Of a DNA stretch of 64,000 nt, positions 1 to 8,491 are shown piece after piece. The notes beneath the pieces are model-generated. The model did not search any database. It was not told the DNA's origin and saw nothing but the letters and a program-made list of their open reading frames with translations. The position numbers and the translations under genes are program-made. Origin of the DNA: Tolypothrix campylonemoides VB511288 (GTDB taxonomy: Bacteria; Cyanobacteriota; Cyanobacteriia; Cyanobacteriales; Nostocaceae); the NCBI GenBank assembly GCA_000828075.3, contig JXCB02000002.1:650649-714648 (forward strand), in the 5' to 3' direction. Each line of letters starts with the position of its first letter. Positions within the stretch are counted from its first letter, which is position 1.

Positions 1-1006
1 CTGCTATGGTTTCAGCAGCTTTTGAAGTCTCTAACTGTGGGTTGAGGGAAAGTGGGGCTGTGGGTAAAGATTTTTGAATTTTGAATTTTGTACACGCCGT
101 CCCACTGTCTTCCTGCAGGGAATTTTGAATTTTGAATTTTGAATTTTGAATTTTGAATTGATCCGTCCCCTTGTCCTCTTCCTCGCACTGAGTAGAAGAT
201 AATTCTAATTCTGGGGCGATCGCCGTTGCTGACTCCCAATGTTCTACGCTTAGCTGGTAGACTTGCAAATCCGTTTCAGCACTCCAAGCTGGTAACTGCG
301 TATCAGGATATCCCCAGCTATTTCCTACCACTGGCGGCTTTTCTGCTTCTTGGCTACAGATTTTTCCACTCTTTAGCCAAAAGCGCCCTTCTTTAGGGGG
401 AGTCACTTCGTTCAAAGATGAGCCAGCATCTATCTTTTTTTGTACTAAATAAGGTAGGAATTGCTGCAGAGCATAACTTTTTTGCTTGGATAATTCAGTA
501 CAAGTTTTAAAGAAAATTAACGCTTGACGCTCAAAAATGACCTGCTGTAAATGGTTTTGCAAACTAGGTATTCGCTCTAGCCAAGACATGAGGTTAGGAA
601 TGTTAACTTGCGCCATACAACCATCACTAGCTGCAATTGCCCGATATGGTAAAGGTTGATTGCAGAATAAATGGTCTGCTCCAAAAGTTTGTTGAGCTAA
701 AAGCAACTGAGTTGATACTTCTTTTCCAACGGTTGCATCAAACCCAAGCAGTCGCACTCGACCTTGGCAAACTAAGTAAAGAGCATTGTTCGTGTCTTGG
801 GTTTTTCTACCCGGATAATAGGTAGTTAAATCGTCACCTAGCTGAAATTCACGCACAACCCAAACTTGGCTAAAATCTGATACTAGGTTCGTATCCTCGA
901 CAACTAGCCTCAAAAAGTTGAGGATAGTAGGGCTTGCTGTGGGACACTGCTGTTGACTTGTGGAATTGTGCTCTAGCTGAGCTGTTAACGACGAAAAAGA
1001 GTTCAT
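1..1006 (-). CDS. cNMP-binding-like N-terminal region of a larger protein (partial at window edge)
   Basis: An open frame runs from an ATG at 1006 to the window edge with no stop, giving about 335 residues, so the C-terminus is missing. Residues 45-200 look like a cyclic-nucleotide-binding-type jelly roll ('LYLVCQGRVRLLGFD', then 'YRAIAASDGCMAQVN'), as in Crp-like and transporter-associated cNMP domains. A low-complexity segment follows at about residues 285-320, in which 'FKIQNSK' is encoded by a seven-base intergenic-type repeat. In cyanobacteria this kind of N-terminus is known from large C39-peptidase ABC exporters (HetC/HlyB-like), so the missing part could be an ABC transporter. That is inference: no peptidase or ATPase motif is visible here. 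It is read in the same direction as the GH116 gene, 407 bases downstream of it. Confidence 0.7.
   Translation of the reverse strand, partial: MNSFSSLTAQLEHNSTSQQQCPTASPTILNFLRLVVEDTNLVSDFSQVWVVREFQLGDDLTTYYPGRKTQDTNNALYLVCQGRVRLLGFDATVGKEVSTQLLLAQQTFGADHLFCNQPLPYRAIAASDGCMAQVNIPNLMSWLERIPSLQNHLQQVIFERQALIFFKTCTELSKQKSYALQQFLPYLVQKKIDAGSSLNEVTPPKEGRFWLKSGKICSQEAEKPPVVGNSWGYPDTQLPAWSAETDLQVYQLSVEHWESATAIAPELELSSTQCEEEDKGTDQFKIQNSKFKIQNSLQEDSGTACTKFKIQKSLPTAPLSLNPQLETSKAAETIA
80..160. repeat. AATTTTG heptamer arrays inside a coding region
   Basis: Five tandem AATTTTG units at 121-155, plus a shorter run at about 73-90, lie inside the open frame of the left-edge gene. Three 7-base units equal 21 bases, so the array encodes a 7-residue period (FKIQNSK) without a stop. 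The same heptamer occurs at 44913-44940 (again in a gene) and 59739-59778 (between genes). It is a typical cyanobacterial short tandemly repeated repetitive sequence. Confidence 0.85.
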
Positions 1007-1153
1007 CGTTTATCAGTGGGTTTACAAAAATTTTCAACTGAAATATACTGATTTCTTGGATTGTCAATTGTGAACATTTCTTTTCTTTGGATTACTAGTT
1101 GTTTGTGTGTCTAAAACTAGCAGTATTCAGATTGTTCAACAAAAAATTCCTTA

Positions 1154-1176
1154 CCCTGAGTTTTATAAACTCAGGG
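1154..1176 (-). terminator. Hairpin between the GH116 gene and the left-edge gene
   Basis: A perfect 10-bp stem, CCCTGAGTTT (1154-1163) with AAACTCAGGG (1167-1176), has a 3-base loop. On the minus strand a run of T follows 8 bases after the stem, fitting a terminator for the GH116 gene. On the plus strand CTTTTC follows directly, so it could act in both directions. The rest of the 1007-1413 gap shows nothing else recognisable. Confidence 0.5.
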
Positions 1177-1413
1177 CTTTTCGATATATTCTATGATTAG
1201 TCCCAAATATTATTTCTGTAGTTAGTCGCTCAAGTCCGGAAAATCGGCGAAAGAAATATTATATGACGGATAAAAATGACTTGAGCTATTAGGTGCAGAA
1301 TCTTAATTTTACATAACATATAGGGAACAGTTGTAGGTTGCATTTGGAGTTTATCAATTATCCCAACCGTGTTGGCACTGGGGGAATAGGGGAAGAAAAC
1401 TAATGACTCATGA

Positions 1414-3858
1414 CTAATGACTTATCACCATATAAATTGCCCAAATTGCCATAGCCCGGAGGTAAGTACTGGCGCGGAAAGTCCCCACAGCAGTGATAGC
1501 TTCAGGTGTGCGGAATTGTAGCCCGTTGTCATAAACTTGCTGCACTACAGCATCTGCCATTCTAAAAGCCTCATCTTTCATTCCCATTTGGATAAGAAAA
1601 GCAGCTAAGCCAAAATTTATCCCTGTCCAAATTTCCAAAGGATGAGTTGCGTTCGGGTTTTCGGGTGAACCGTCAGGACGAACACCGTTAGCCGCACCAA
1701 ACTTGCCATTGTAAAACTTGAGGAAGCAAGCATCGTAAATTGTTTTTAAGGCAGAGAGGCTATGCTCAACAGGTACAATATCTGGCAAGCCCAAGAGACG
1801 AGCATAAAATTGCCCACATAATTGGTCTGCCATTACCACATCAGATCCACTCTCACTATCGAGTCGATAGTATTGCCCATTCCAAAGTTTTTCTTGGTAA
1901 ATAGGGCGAGACTGTGCAAGCCAAGTTTCATAGATAGATTTTTGCTGCACTAACTCCTGTGTGTTCTGGATACCTGTGCGGTTCAATAAAACATTACAAA
2001 TAGCGATCGCCGCCTCCAACGCCGCCAACCACAACCCTCCACAATATGCACTCACTCCCAGCAAGCGCCAGTCGTCAAAAGTTTGGTCAGGCGCACCAGA
2101 ATTTTCCGGAATGCCATCCCCATCTTTATCAAACGTCTTCAGGTAGTCTAGAGTTTGCACAACAGCATTCCAGCACTCTGCAAGGAATTCCACATCATCA
2201 GCACCTGTTAGCAAAAAGTCTCGGTATACTTGCAACACAAAATCACAACCTAAATCTTTCCACAGGTTGCAATCTTGATAACTTGTATAATTTGTTTTTT
2301 CCCAAACGTGTTCGTTGGGTGCGCCTAAGTCGTGAGGTGTTGCTCCTGCTGCTTTACGGACTGCGGTGGGGCTTTCTGCACCGATTGTGTAATAGTAGCC
2401 AATAACACGAGGAGTATCGTCACTCTTAGGTATTGCCCGTGCAAAGGCACGAATCACCGCCTTTTCCAGTTCTGGAAACAGCATCAGCAGGGCAAAAGAA
2501 CCGTAAAGGCGCACATCCAAACTTTCATACCAGCGGTAATCTAAGCACTCTAGCACGGCGAACTGACCAATTGGGTCACGCTTTGTTGCCGCACTCCAGA
2601 GAGTTCCACCACTGGTGAGGTCATAAAGTTCATTGAACAAAGCCATTTTGAACCAGTCGGGTAAGTCTTGGCGATCTAAAATTGGCTGTTGCCAAGATTG
2701 AATCTGCTGTTGCCAGGTTTGGTATTGAGCTAAAGCAGAGGATGCGATCGCCCAAGCATTCTTACCACTTCGACCAAAAAAGTCGGTATATCTGCGGTAA
2801 TATGTAATCTGGGATGCAAATTCTGTGACAGGAAAATCCCAAGCAAGCGCGAAGGGGATTTCGAGAGTTTCGCCTGGTTGGAGAGTGAAACGCACAGCAA
2901 GAGCCACCCCTACCTGTTCACCCTCTTCACAAGGAGTATCATCCACGTAATTGGGCAAAGAGCCATCTTGGGCAAAGCTTTGCCACACATCATCACCCGT
3001 ACCTATAGGGTTCCACTGGGTATGGTAAAATAACTCCACTTTGGGATGTTTGGGCGTGGCAATACACCACTGTCCCTCTCCTTCCTGCACTGGTTCAGTG
3101 ACACCAACCCGACCCAACTCAAAGCCAATATATTCAGTATTTTCAACTATCAAGTTAAAATTACCTTTGCTTTCGCCTAAGCGCGGTTGGTATTCATAAA
3201 CTGGACTACCATCATCGCGCAAGCGAACCTCAGGAGATTTTAGACTATTGGTGAACCAGCCCACCATATTTTCCCAGGTGAGCATGATGCTAAGAGCGAT
3301 CGGTGCATCAGTGGGGTTGTGTGCAGTCCATACAAACACTGCTACTGGGTAGCTCGTTTCTTGATAATTTCCCGCCCAAATAGGAGAGAACTGCTCGCAG
3401 GTTAAGTTTGCTTGAAAGACTCCTTCATAAACAAACCAGCTGCGAGGGTATAGGGCGTGATAAGTTCCCGTCAAGGATTGGGGTGATGAGGTGAGGTTTT
3501 TCTCCTCACCTCCACTTGCTGGATACCACTGCCATGATTTCAAGCTGCCATCTTCAGGAGGTTCAGTACACAAAGCATATGCTTGCGAGGATGAGCCAAA
3601 TGATTCAAACACACTGAATTGACAGGCGGGGATATTTTGGAAAATATGTTCACCGCCATCAATGTGCCACAAATTAAAGTCTCCCCGCGAGGAACGACCA
3701 ATACAACCTGCACCAAAGCCGCCTAAAGGCATTCCGTGCCAAGGACCATCATCAATATTGCTGGTATAGCGGACTGTGTAGGGTTTGTCCCAGCCTAAAC
3801 CGATGGGACGACTCCAAGTGCAAGAGGGAATGACGGAAGATGGCAGTTTTGTCATCAT
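1414..3858 (-). CDS. GH116 family beta-glucosidase / non-lysosomal glucosylceramidase-like
   Basis: An 814-residue protein of the GBA2/GH116 type, which hydrolyses beta-glucosides (glucosylceramide in animals, simple beta-glucosides in bacterial relatives). The N-terminal beta domain starts with 'GMPLGGFGAGCIGRSSRGDF' (about residues 42-61) and the C-terminal (alpha/alpha)6 domain begins near residue 390. The likely catalytic nucleophile is Glu437 in 'FAVLECLDYRWYESLDVRLY', and the acid/base Asp lies in 'DQTFDDW' at 591-597 after 'DGDGIPENSG'. Both match the family's conserved blocks and the length is normal. No signal peptide is evident, so it is probably cytoplasmic. The start is ATG 3858; a second ATG follows directly. 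Substrate is unknown: glucosylated lipids (for example heterocyst or sterol-type glucosides) or cello-oligosaccharides are possible. Confidence 0.92.
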   Translation of the reverse strand: MMTKLPSSVIPSCTWSRPIGLGWDKPYTVRYTSNIDDGPWHGMPLGGFGAGCIGRSSRGDFNLWHIDGGEHIFQNIPACQFSVFESFGSSSQAYALCTEPPEDGSLKSWQWYPASGGEEKNLTSSPQSLTGTYHALYPRSWFVYEGVFQANLTCEQFSPIWAGNYQETSYPVAVFVWTAHNPTDAPIALSIMLTWENMVGWFTNSLKSPEVRLRDDGSPVYEYQPRLGESKGNFNLIVENTEYIGFELGRVGVTEPVQEGEGQWCIATPKHPKVELFYHTQWNPIGTGDDVWQSFAQDGSLPNYVDDTPCEEGEQVGVALAVRFTLQPGETLEIPFALAWDFPVTEFASQITYYRRYTDFFGRSGKNAWAIASSALAQYQTWQQQIQSWQQPILDRQDLPDWFKMALFNELYDLTSGGTLWSAATKRDPIGQFAVLECLDYRWYESLDVRLYGSFALLMLFPELEKAVIRAFARAIPKSDDTPRVIGYYYTIGAESPTAVRKAAGATPHDLGAPNEHVWEKTNYTSYQDCNLWKDLGCDFVLQVYRDFLLTGADDVEFLAECWNAVVQTLDYLKTFDKDGDGIPENSGAPDQTFDDWRLLGVSAYCGGLWLAALEAAIAICNVLLNRTGIQNTQELVQQKSIYETWLAQSRPIYQEKLWNGQYYRLDSESGSDVVMADQLCGQFYARLLGLPDIVPVEHSLSALKTIYDACFLKFYNGKFGAANGVRPDGSPENPNATHPLEIWTGINFGLAAFLIQMGMKDEAFRMADAVVQQVYDNGLQFRTPEAITAVGTFRASTYLRAMAIWAIYMVISH

Positions 3859-3920
3859 TTAATTATACAAGGTTCAGTGTATCCGTTCCTACATTCGTAA
3901 CTGATACTCAAATTTCTAGA

Positions 3921-4109
3921 TTAATCTTGATCCATGTCAACAATGACTTGTAAATCAGCTTCTGGCATCAATCGCCGTAATACCGCAAGATGACCATCCG
4001 CATCGCTGCGACTGCGGAATCGACTGAGCACAGTTCGCTCATTCGGTGAAAAACAGCGCACAACAGCCCAAGGTGCAAGTGCAGTACGGTATGTTTTAGT
4101 TTGTCGCAT
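3921..4109 (-). CDS. Small conserved hypothetical protein (62 aa)
   Basis: A short frame with ATG at 4109, preceded on its strand by GAGG about 10 bases upstream. It is rich in Arg, with 'SRFRSRSDADGHLAVLRRLMP' in the middle and an acidic end (VDMDQD). The pattern (FSPNERTVLSRFRSRSDADGHL) resembles a family of roughly 60-residue cyanobacterial proteins of unknown role, but I cannot assign a function. It lies 62 bases upstream of the GH116 start in the same direction and may be co-transcribed with it. No membrane segment is visible. Confidence 0.65.
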   Translation of the reverse strand: MRQTKTYRTALAPWAVVRCFSPNERTVLSRFRSRSDADGHLAVLRRLMPEADLQVIVDMDQD

Positions 4110-4860
4110 CAATCAGAAAACCTCGCTTTTATGACCACCACAGCAATTGACATTGCAATCACTCTTATGTCTGTTTCTTGTTTGAATAGAGAATAGTCAG
4201 CAGATGCTTATGATTAAACATCAGCTCAATCTCTGCGTTCTGCGGTAACAAGACGCAGCACACTTCTCCAAGCTTCACTCTGCTCGCGCATTTTATAGTT
4301 GCGTGAGGCAAGCGGTTAAAATATGGCTTTAAGGCAAATATCTATGAGAGGCGTTAGCTGGTAGTGCCTGCCCTACGATTATCTTTCAACTCACACGAAG
4401 AAGTGTTAATAATTTTGTTTGTAAACACATAAAATGTGAACACTTCTGTGTTAATATACGTATGAACATTTGAGTCAAATCACCAGCGAAAACTTTGACA
4501 AGAAAGCCTTGATATCACTCATGGGAGTTGAGTGCTTGGTTTCATCCAAGTTTTCATATTGTCGGTGATTGGGAAACTCAAAATAAAGTCCCCACACTTT
4601 GATAATTCAACTACGTTTGCTCGTGAGGTAAAAGTTACCCTGAAAACGCTTAACTTAGCTACTTGAGCTTTATTTGTTAATGTTAAGGGCATTTCTTACG
4701 AGCTACTATCAAAGCCAAGCCTGATAGCAAACCGCTCTGCTAAGATGTCTGCATCAAACAAAATTGAACCTACAACCAACCAGAAAGCTACTGAGTGGCT
4801 GGTGATATACAACAGATGATTATGTAACCACTTACAAACACAAACGCTCCGATGAACTTC
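4110..4860. other. Intergenic region, 751 bases
   Basis: No convincing gene on either strand. Two near-direct repeats of a GTGTTAATA-containing stretch flank 'TTTGTAAACACA' at about 4390-4460, which could be promoter or operator elements for the small gene at 3921-4109, but no -35/-10 pair stands out. A small hairpin CTTGG/CCAAG lies near 4535-4550. Confidence 0.5.
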
Positions 4861-5274
4861 TTAAATTGATTGTAGACCCAAATTGTTTGTACAAGAGAGA
4901 GGGGTTTCAACCCACATTTGTATCTGCAAAAATTCCACAACCAATGTCGAAGCACTTGAATGACCTGTAAAGGTGGCGAGGATAGCTGCCAGATTTTGTT
5001 TGGCGCTTTGCCAAGCAGAGAATATTATTCCCGCTTGCTTTGAGTGCAAATCATGTGGAGTGGAAATTTGCTGATTTTCCAGTTGAGGGGATGATGTTTG
5101 CTCTTTGCTAGAAATAGCGCTGACCTTAATTGCAAAACCACAATCCCAGATAGATGCTTTGTTGCTCAAGTGTTGATTAGCTAGTGCCAATACTTCTCGG
5201 CAGAATCTTCCACTGCCGCGTTCATCACTGATGCTCACACGATGCTCCCCGATTATCTGAATTCGCTTAACCAC
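4861..5274 (-). CDS. Hypothetical protein (137 aa)
   Basis: The frame starts with GTG at 5274, with AGGG about 9-10 bases upstream on its strand. The N-terminal 55 residues ('VKRIQIIGEHRVSISDERG', then 'FCREVLALANQHL') look like a compact alpha/beta unit. A polar Ser/Gln-rich segment follows (residues 55-80), then a helix and the end 'TLVVEFLQIQMWVETP'. I do not recognise the family. No signal peptide or membrane segment is seen. Flanked by long gaps on both sides, so probably its own transcript. It could also be a fast-evolving or spurious frame. Confidence 0.45.
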   Translation of the reverse strand: MVKRIQIIGEHRVSISDERGSGRFCREVLALANQHLSNKASIWDCGFAIKVSAISSKEQTSSPQLENQQISTPHDLHSKQAGIIFSAWQSAKQNLAAILATFTGHSSASTLVVEFLQIQMWVETPLSCTNNLGLQSI

Positions 5275-5369
5275 ATTTACATCCCTAAAAAAGAAGAACA
5301 GGAAAAAAGGAAGTTAATCAAAAAATCAACATTCGTACTAGTGAAATTCCGTACTAGTTAAAGCTCTCA

Positions 5370-5510
5370 AAGAAAGCCCCAGGTGAGAAGCCTGGGGAGG
5401 ATGCAAATCACAAAGGCATAACGATAAGCGCTCTGATGGTGCGCGTGCAGTACTAGACCCAGTCGTTAGCTGGGAAGAGGAGGTTTTAGCCTTGTGATGT
5501 GTGCTTTTTG
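5370..5510 (+). ncRNA. Putative structured RNA in a 390-base gap
   Basis: Several nested inverted repeats occur close together. CCCCAGG (5377-5383) pairs with CCTGGGG (5391-5397). An outer helix ATCACAAAGGC (5407-5417) pairs with GCCTTGTGAT (5489-5498) with one bulge. Within it are GCGC (5428-5431)/GCGC (5441-5444) and CCCAG (5458-5462)/CTGGG (5470-5474). The outer helix is followed by GTGTGCTTTTTGG, a possible terminator for a plus-strand RNA. The family is not recognised, and the strand is a guess from the T run. The rest of 5275-5664 shows nothing else. Confidence 0.35.
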
Positions 5511-5664
5511 GTGCAATAACTTATTAACAGATAACATACTCTTTACAAAATGAATAGAGTTGCCAAAATGCCAAATTAAGGGATACGGGGCGTAAGTAAA
5601 AATGTGGGTAATGACCCCTACACCCCATACCTCTAAATTCAGTTACAGTAAATGTGCAGCGGTA

Positions 5665-6210
5665 TTATTTCAAATCCAGTAAACCGTTTTCTTTCAACTT
5701 AGGATTAAAGCGAATTTGTGTTTGTAAACCACGTACTTCTAAAACTGCTATGATTTCAGCCTCGACTCGCCTTGCCACATTTTTAATGATTTTGATTTGC
5801 GCCATTTCATCATTTACAGGATTGTGATAATTTGCCTTTTCTTCAGCCGTCATGAGTAGTTTGACATCTATTGGCTGTGTCCATCTGTCCTTGCTCTGTG
5901 CATTTCCCGCAGGCACACTGCCATTTTCAGCAATCCAAGCATGCTCAATATTTTCTAACACTGTGCGGTTTGGACGTTCAATTGTTTGAGCTTTCACCCA
6001 ATAGCAGTATTGTGGTTGACGTACTAAATGCTGCTTGAGGCTGAGATAAACATCACGGGAATATCCTACAAATTGCAGGATTTTTTCTTGGTCAAAAATT
6101 GCGTATACCCCAATTTTTCCCTGTAATTGTTCGGGTAATTGACCGTTAACGTCAATGAATGGAATGTATTCTAAACTTCCTAAAGCAGGAATATTAGTTT
6201 CTGTGGTCAT
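5665..6210 (-). CDS. GIY-YIG nuclease-superfamily protein
   Basis: A 181-residue protein with one GIY-YIG-like core: 'GKIGVYAIFD' (about residues 31-40), then 'LQFVGYSRDV' (about 45-54), where VYA and FVG stand for the two half motifs. A helix and 'ENIEHAWIAENGSVPAGN' (about 85-103) supply the expected Glu. Relatives with this shape occur across cyanobacteria and in plastid-containing eukaryotes as proteins of unknown role. The catalytic Arg/Tyr set is not fully clear, so nuclease activity is inferred only. The ATG at 6210 is clear. No export signal. It stands alone between two long gaps. Confidence 0.7.
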   Translation of the reverse strand: MTTETNIPALGSLEYIPFIDVNGQLPEQLQGKIGVYAIFDQEKILQFVGYSRDVYLSLKQHLVRQPQYCYWVKAQTIERPNRTVLENIEHAWIAENGSVPAGNAQSKDRWTQPIDVKLLMTAEEKANYHNPVNDEMAQIKIIKNVARRVEAEIIAVLEVRGLQTQIRFNPKLKENGLLDLK

Positions 6211-6926
6211 AAATTAAATTCACAAGCAGGATTTTTGATAGTTTTGATGAGAATATTAGTTGTTAGTCTTGATATTTGCTAATGAAAACTAACTAATAAC
6301 TAACAAGTTTTCGATAAATTGCACGAAGGTAGTCATTAGTCATTAGTCATTGGTAAAGGTTTGAGAGGCTTTTACCTTTCTTAACATAGTTCTGTTTATT
6401 TCTACTTATCTATTTAGGGCATTGGAGACATTTTAATACGTTGTTAGCCTTCAATAAAAAGCCACGAGCAGGCAAACAAAGTTGCTTACACAGGCTAACA
6501 CTTAGGAAATCAAGCCCTTGTCTCATATGGTAAGTCTTATTTTGAAGGTCAAAAACTATGTTGATGAATACTTTTAGCCAGTTTTGACCGACTCGAATCA
6601 GTATCTCTGCAAGTGATTCCCGGGCGATGCCGCTTTGTTCTTCGATGCGATCGCACGGAGTACCCGCTTGCGGCGATCGCCCTTTGGGCGGCTCCTCCGG
6701 AGCATCGCCTTCTCAATAGCGTAGCTTATGGGCAAGACTTACGGCAGTGCGATTGTGGGGAACGCGCTGCTACGGCTGGGCGATTGCGCGGAGGGCACTG
6801 CCCTTTGGGCGATCGCTTGTAATTGAGAAGTCGAATGATTAGCCTGCCAGTTTGTGTCAAGTTAGCTACCATATGGAGTATCTAGTTTTGCGAGGATTTC
6901 TCTCGTAACTTTCTCTAATCAAAGTA
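6211..6926. other. Intergenic region with repeats, 716 bases
   Basis: It contains three TAGTCAT heptamers (6330-6350) and a GC-rich block (about 6640-6820) with three HIP1 octamers. The remaining sequence shows no gene. The open frame through the GC-rich block has repeat-derived composition and is not believed to be coding. Confidence 0.6.
6640..6822. repeat. GC-rich, HIP1-bearing interspersed repeat
   Basis: GCGATCGC occurs at 6647-6654, 6673-6680 and 6809-6816. The motif CCCTTTGGGCG is found twice (near 6681 and 6801), beside GGCTCCTCCGGAG. The composition contrasts with the AT-rich gap around it. This mix is typical of interspersed non-coding repeats in Nostocales. Confidence 0.6.
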
Positions 6927-8000
6927 ATGAACTTCTGTAGCGATAACGTTGTGGGTGTATCCCCAGAAATCATGGCAGCGCTTTTGGCAACAAGTCATGG
7001 GGTTGTGATGCCCTATGGAAATGATGATTGTACTCAGCGCTTGAATTCCCTGTTCTCAGAATTATTTGAAAAAGACGTTTTAGTCTTTCCTGTAGCTACG
7101 GGTACTGCTGCCAACGCCCTTGCTTTGTCAGTGATGGCACCTCCTTTCGGGGCAATTTACTGTCATCACCAATCCCATATACATACTGATGAGTGCGGTG
7201 CCCCAGAATTTTTTACAGGGGGAGCAAAACTAGTAACGCTACCAGGAGAGCATGGAAAAACTGACGCAATAGATTTAGCTGCAGCCCTGGCTCGCGCAGG
7301 TGCAGGTGTTGTACATCATGTTCAACCCGCTGCTGTCAGTTTGTCTCAAGCAACTGAATCTGGAACTGTTTACAGAATCGATGAAATTTCCCAAATCGCT
7401 GAGGTGACTCACGCTTACGGGCTGAACCTGCATATGGATGGTGCACGGTTTGCTAATGCTGTCGCCAGCTTGGGATGCTCTCCTGCTGACTTCACCTGGC
7501 GTGCTGGGGTGGATGTGCTGTCTTTTGGAGCGACTAAGAACGGTGCTATGGCAGCAGAGGCAGTCATATTTTTCAATCAGAATTTAGCTCAGACATTCCG
7601 ATATCGCGTGAAACGTACTGGGCATCTGTTCTCAAAAATGCAGTTTTTGTCTGTGCAGCTAGAAGCCTATATCAAAAACGATTTGTGGCTAAAGAATGCT
7701 ACTCATGCCAACAAAATGGCAAAGCAGTTAGCTCAAAAGTTGACAATATTGCCAGGAGTGACGCTTTGCCATCCAGTAGAGGCAAACGAGATATTTATTC
7801 AAATGCCTCAACAAGTCATTGTAGGTCTTTTAAGTGATGGCTTTAAATTCTACCGCTCGGATGGAGAAGATTCTACAACAGTGCGGTTAGTTACTGCCTT
7901 CAACACTCAAGAGGAAGATGTGACAGCGTTTTTAGAAGCTGCTCAAGCACATTGTACTCGTCATCTGTCATTAAATCTTTTGCACGAGTCAATTTTGTGA
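6927..8000 (+). CDS. ltaE: Low-specificity L-threonine aldolase
   Basis: A 357-residue fold-type I PLP enzyme that splits L-threonine or L-allo-threonine into glycine and acetaldehyde. The start reads 'MNFCSDNVVGVSPEIMAAL', the family's usual N-terminus. The PLP pocket shows 'HMDGARFANA' (Asp171, Arg174) and the Schiff-base Lys204 in 'LSFGATKNGAM'. The length matches the family. It is cytoplasmic and appears to be a single-gene transcript: the cellulose cluster downstream is on the other strand and the GIY-YIG gene upstream is divergent. The role is glycine/threonine metabolism. Confidence 0.93.
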   Translation: MNFCSDNVVGVSPEIMAALLATSHGVVMPYGNDDCTQRLNSLFSELFEKDVLVFPVATGTAANALALSVMAPPFGAIYCHHQSHIHTDECGAPEFFTGGAKLVTLPGEHGKTDAIDLAAALARAGAGVVHHVQPAAVSLSQATESGTVYRIDEISQIAEVTHAYGLNLHMDGARFANAVASLGCSPADFTWRAGVDVLSFGATKNGAMAAEAVIFFNQNLAQTFRYRVKRTGHLFSKMQFLSVQLEAYIKNDLWLKNATHANKMAKQLAQKLTILPGVTLCHPVEANEIFIQMPQQVIVGLLSDGFKFYRSDGEDSTTVRLVTAFNTQEEDVTAFLEAAQAHCTRHLSLNLLHESIL

Positions 8001-8491
8001 TATTGCGGTTCGGGGATTGAGTGCAATACATCAAGAAAGAAGAACCACAGATGGACAATAAATAAAAGTTTTTCCTCTGTCTTCCTCCCTCTCCTAGGGC
8101 AGGGAAGAGGAGCAGCTTTTTTTACTGGGAGAGGCTTAAAACTCAATACGGTTCAGTTAAGAAAATTGATCTAGGGTTAACTAACCTTCGTAGAGACGTT
8201 GCATCCGAAAGTTCAACACACTGGAAATTCATATCGTTCAGCCCTAACTGAACCGTATTGGCTTAAAACTCTGATTTTTACGTTGCTCCTCCCTCTCCTA
8301 GAAGGGGAGGGAGGTTGGGTGGGAGAGGTGTATCGAACTCACGTTAATTAACCATCGATAAACACAGATGTACACAAATAATTCATCTGTGTGCATCTGT
8401 GTGCATCTGTGGTTCCAAATATCTTCTGCAGCTTCTTACCGTTCAAACGGCACACAAATCAATTGCCTTGCACAATAAAATGTAAATTCAT
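8001..8491. other. Intergenic region between convergent ltaE and bcsA
   Basis: It holds a MITE-like element (8133-8271), stretches of CTCCCTCTCCTAG type near 8085 and 8285, and 'CATCTGTGTG' in tandem at about 8384-8410, echoed by ACCACAGATG at about 8044. No gene is seen. Confidence 0.6.
8145..8259. mobile_element. MITE-like element, 15-16 bp terminal inverted repeats
   Basis: The ends are AATACGGTTCAGTTA (8145-8159) and its exact reverse complement TAACTGAACCGTATT (8245-8259). The 115-bp unit is flanked by identical 12-bp direct repeats GGCTTAAAACTC (8133-8144 and 8260-8271), a probable target duplication. Alternatively it has 16-bp repeats with a 10-bp duplication, because the boundary C/G is shared. 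It has no coding capacity, so it would need a transposase supplied elsewhere. The transposase family is not identified. Confidence 0.8.

Noticed and set aside
6613-6822. Open frame of 69 residues in the GC-rich block
   Set aside because: Composition follows the HIP1-type repeat; no ribosome-binding site and no protein-like pattern.
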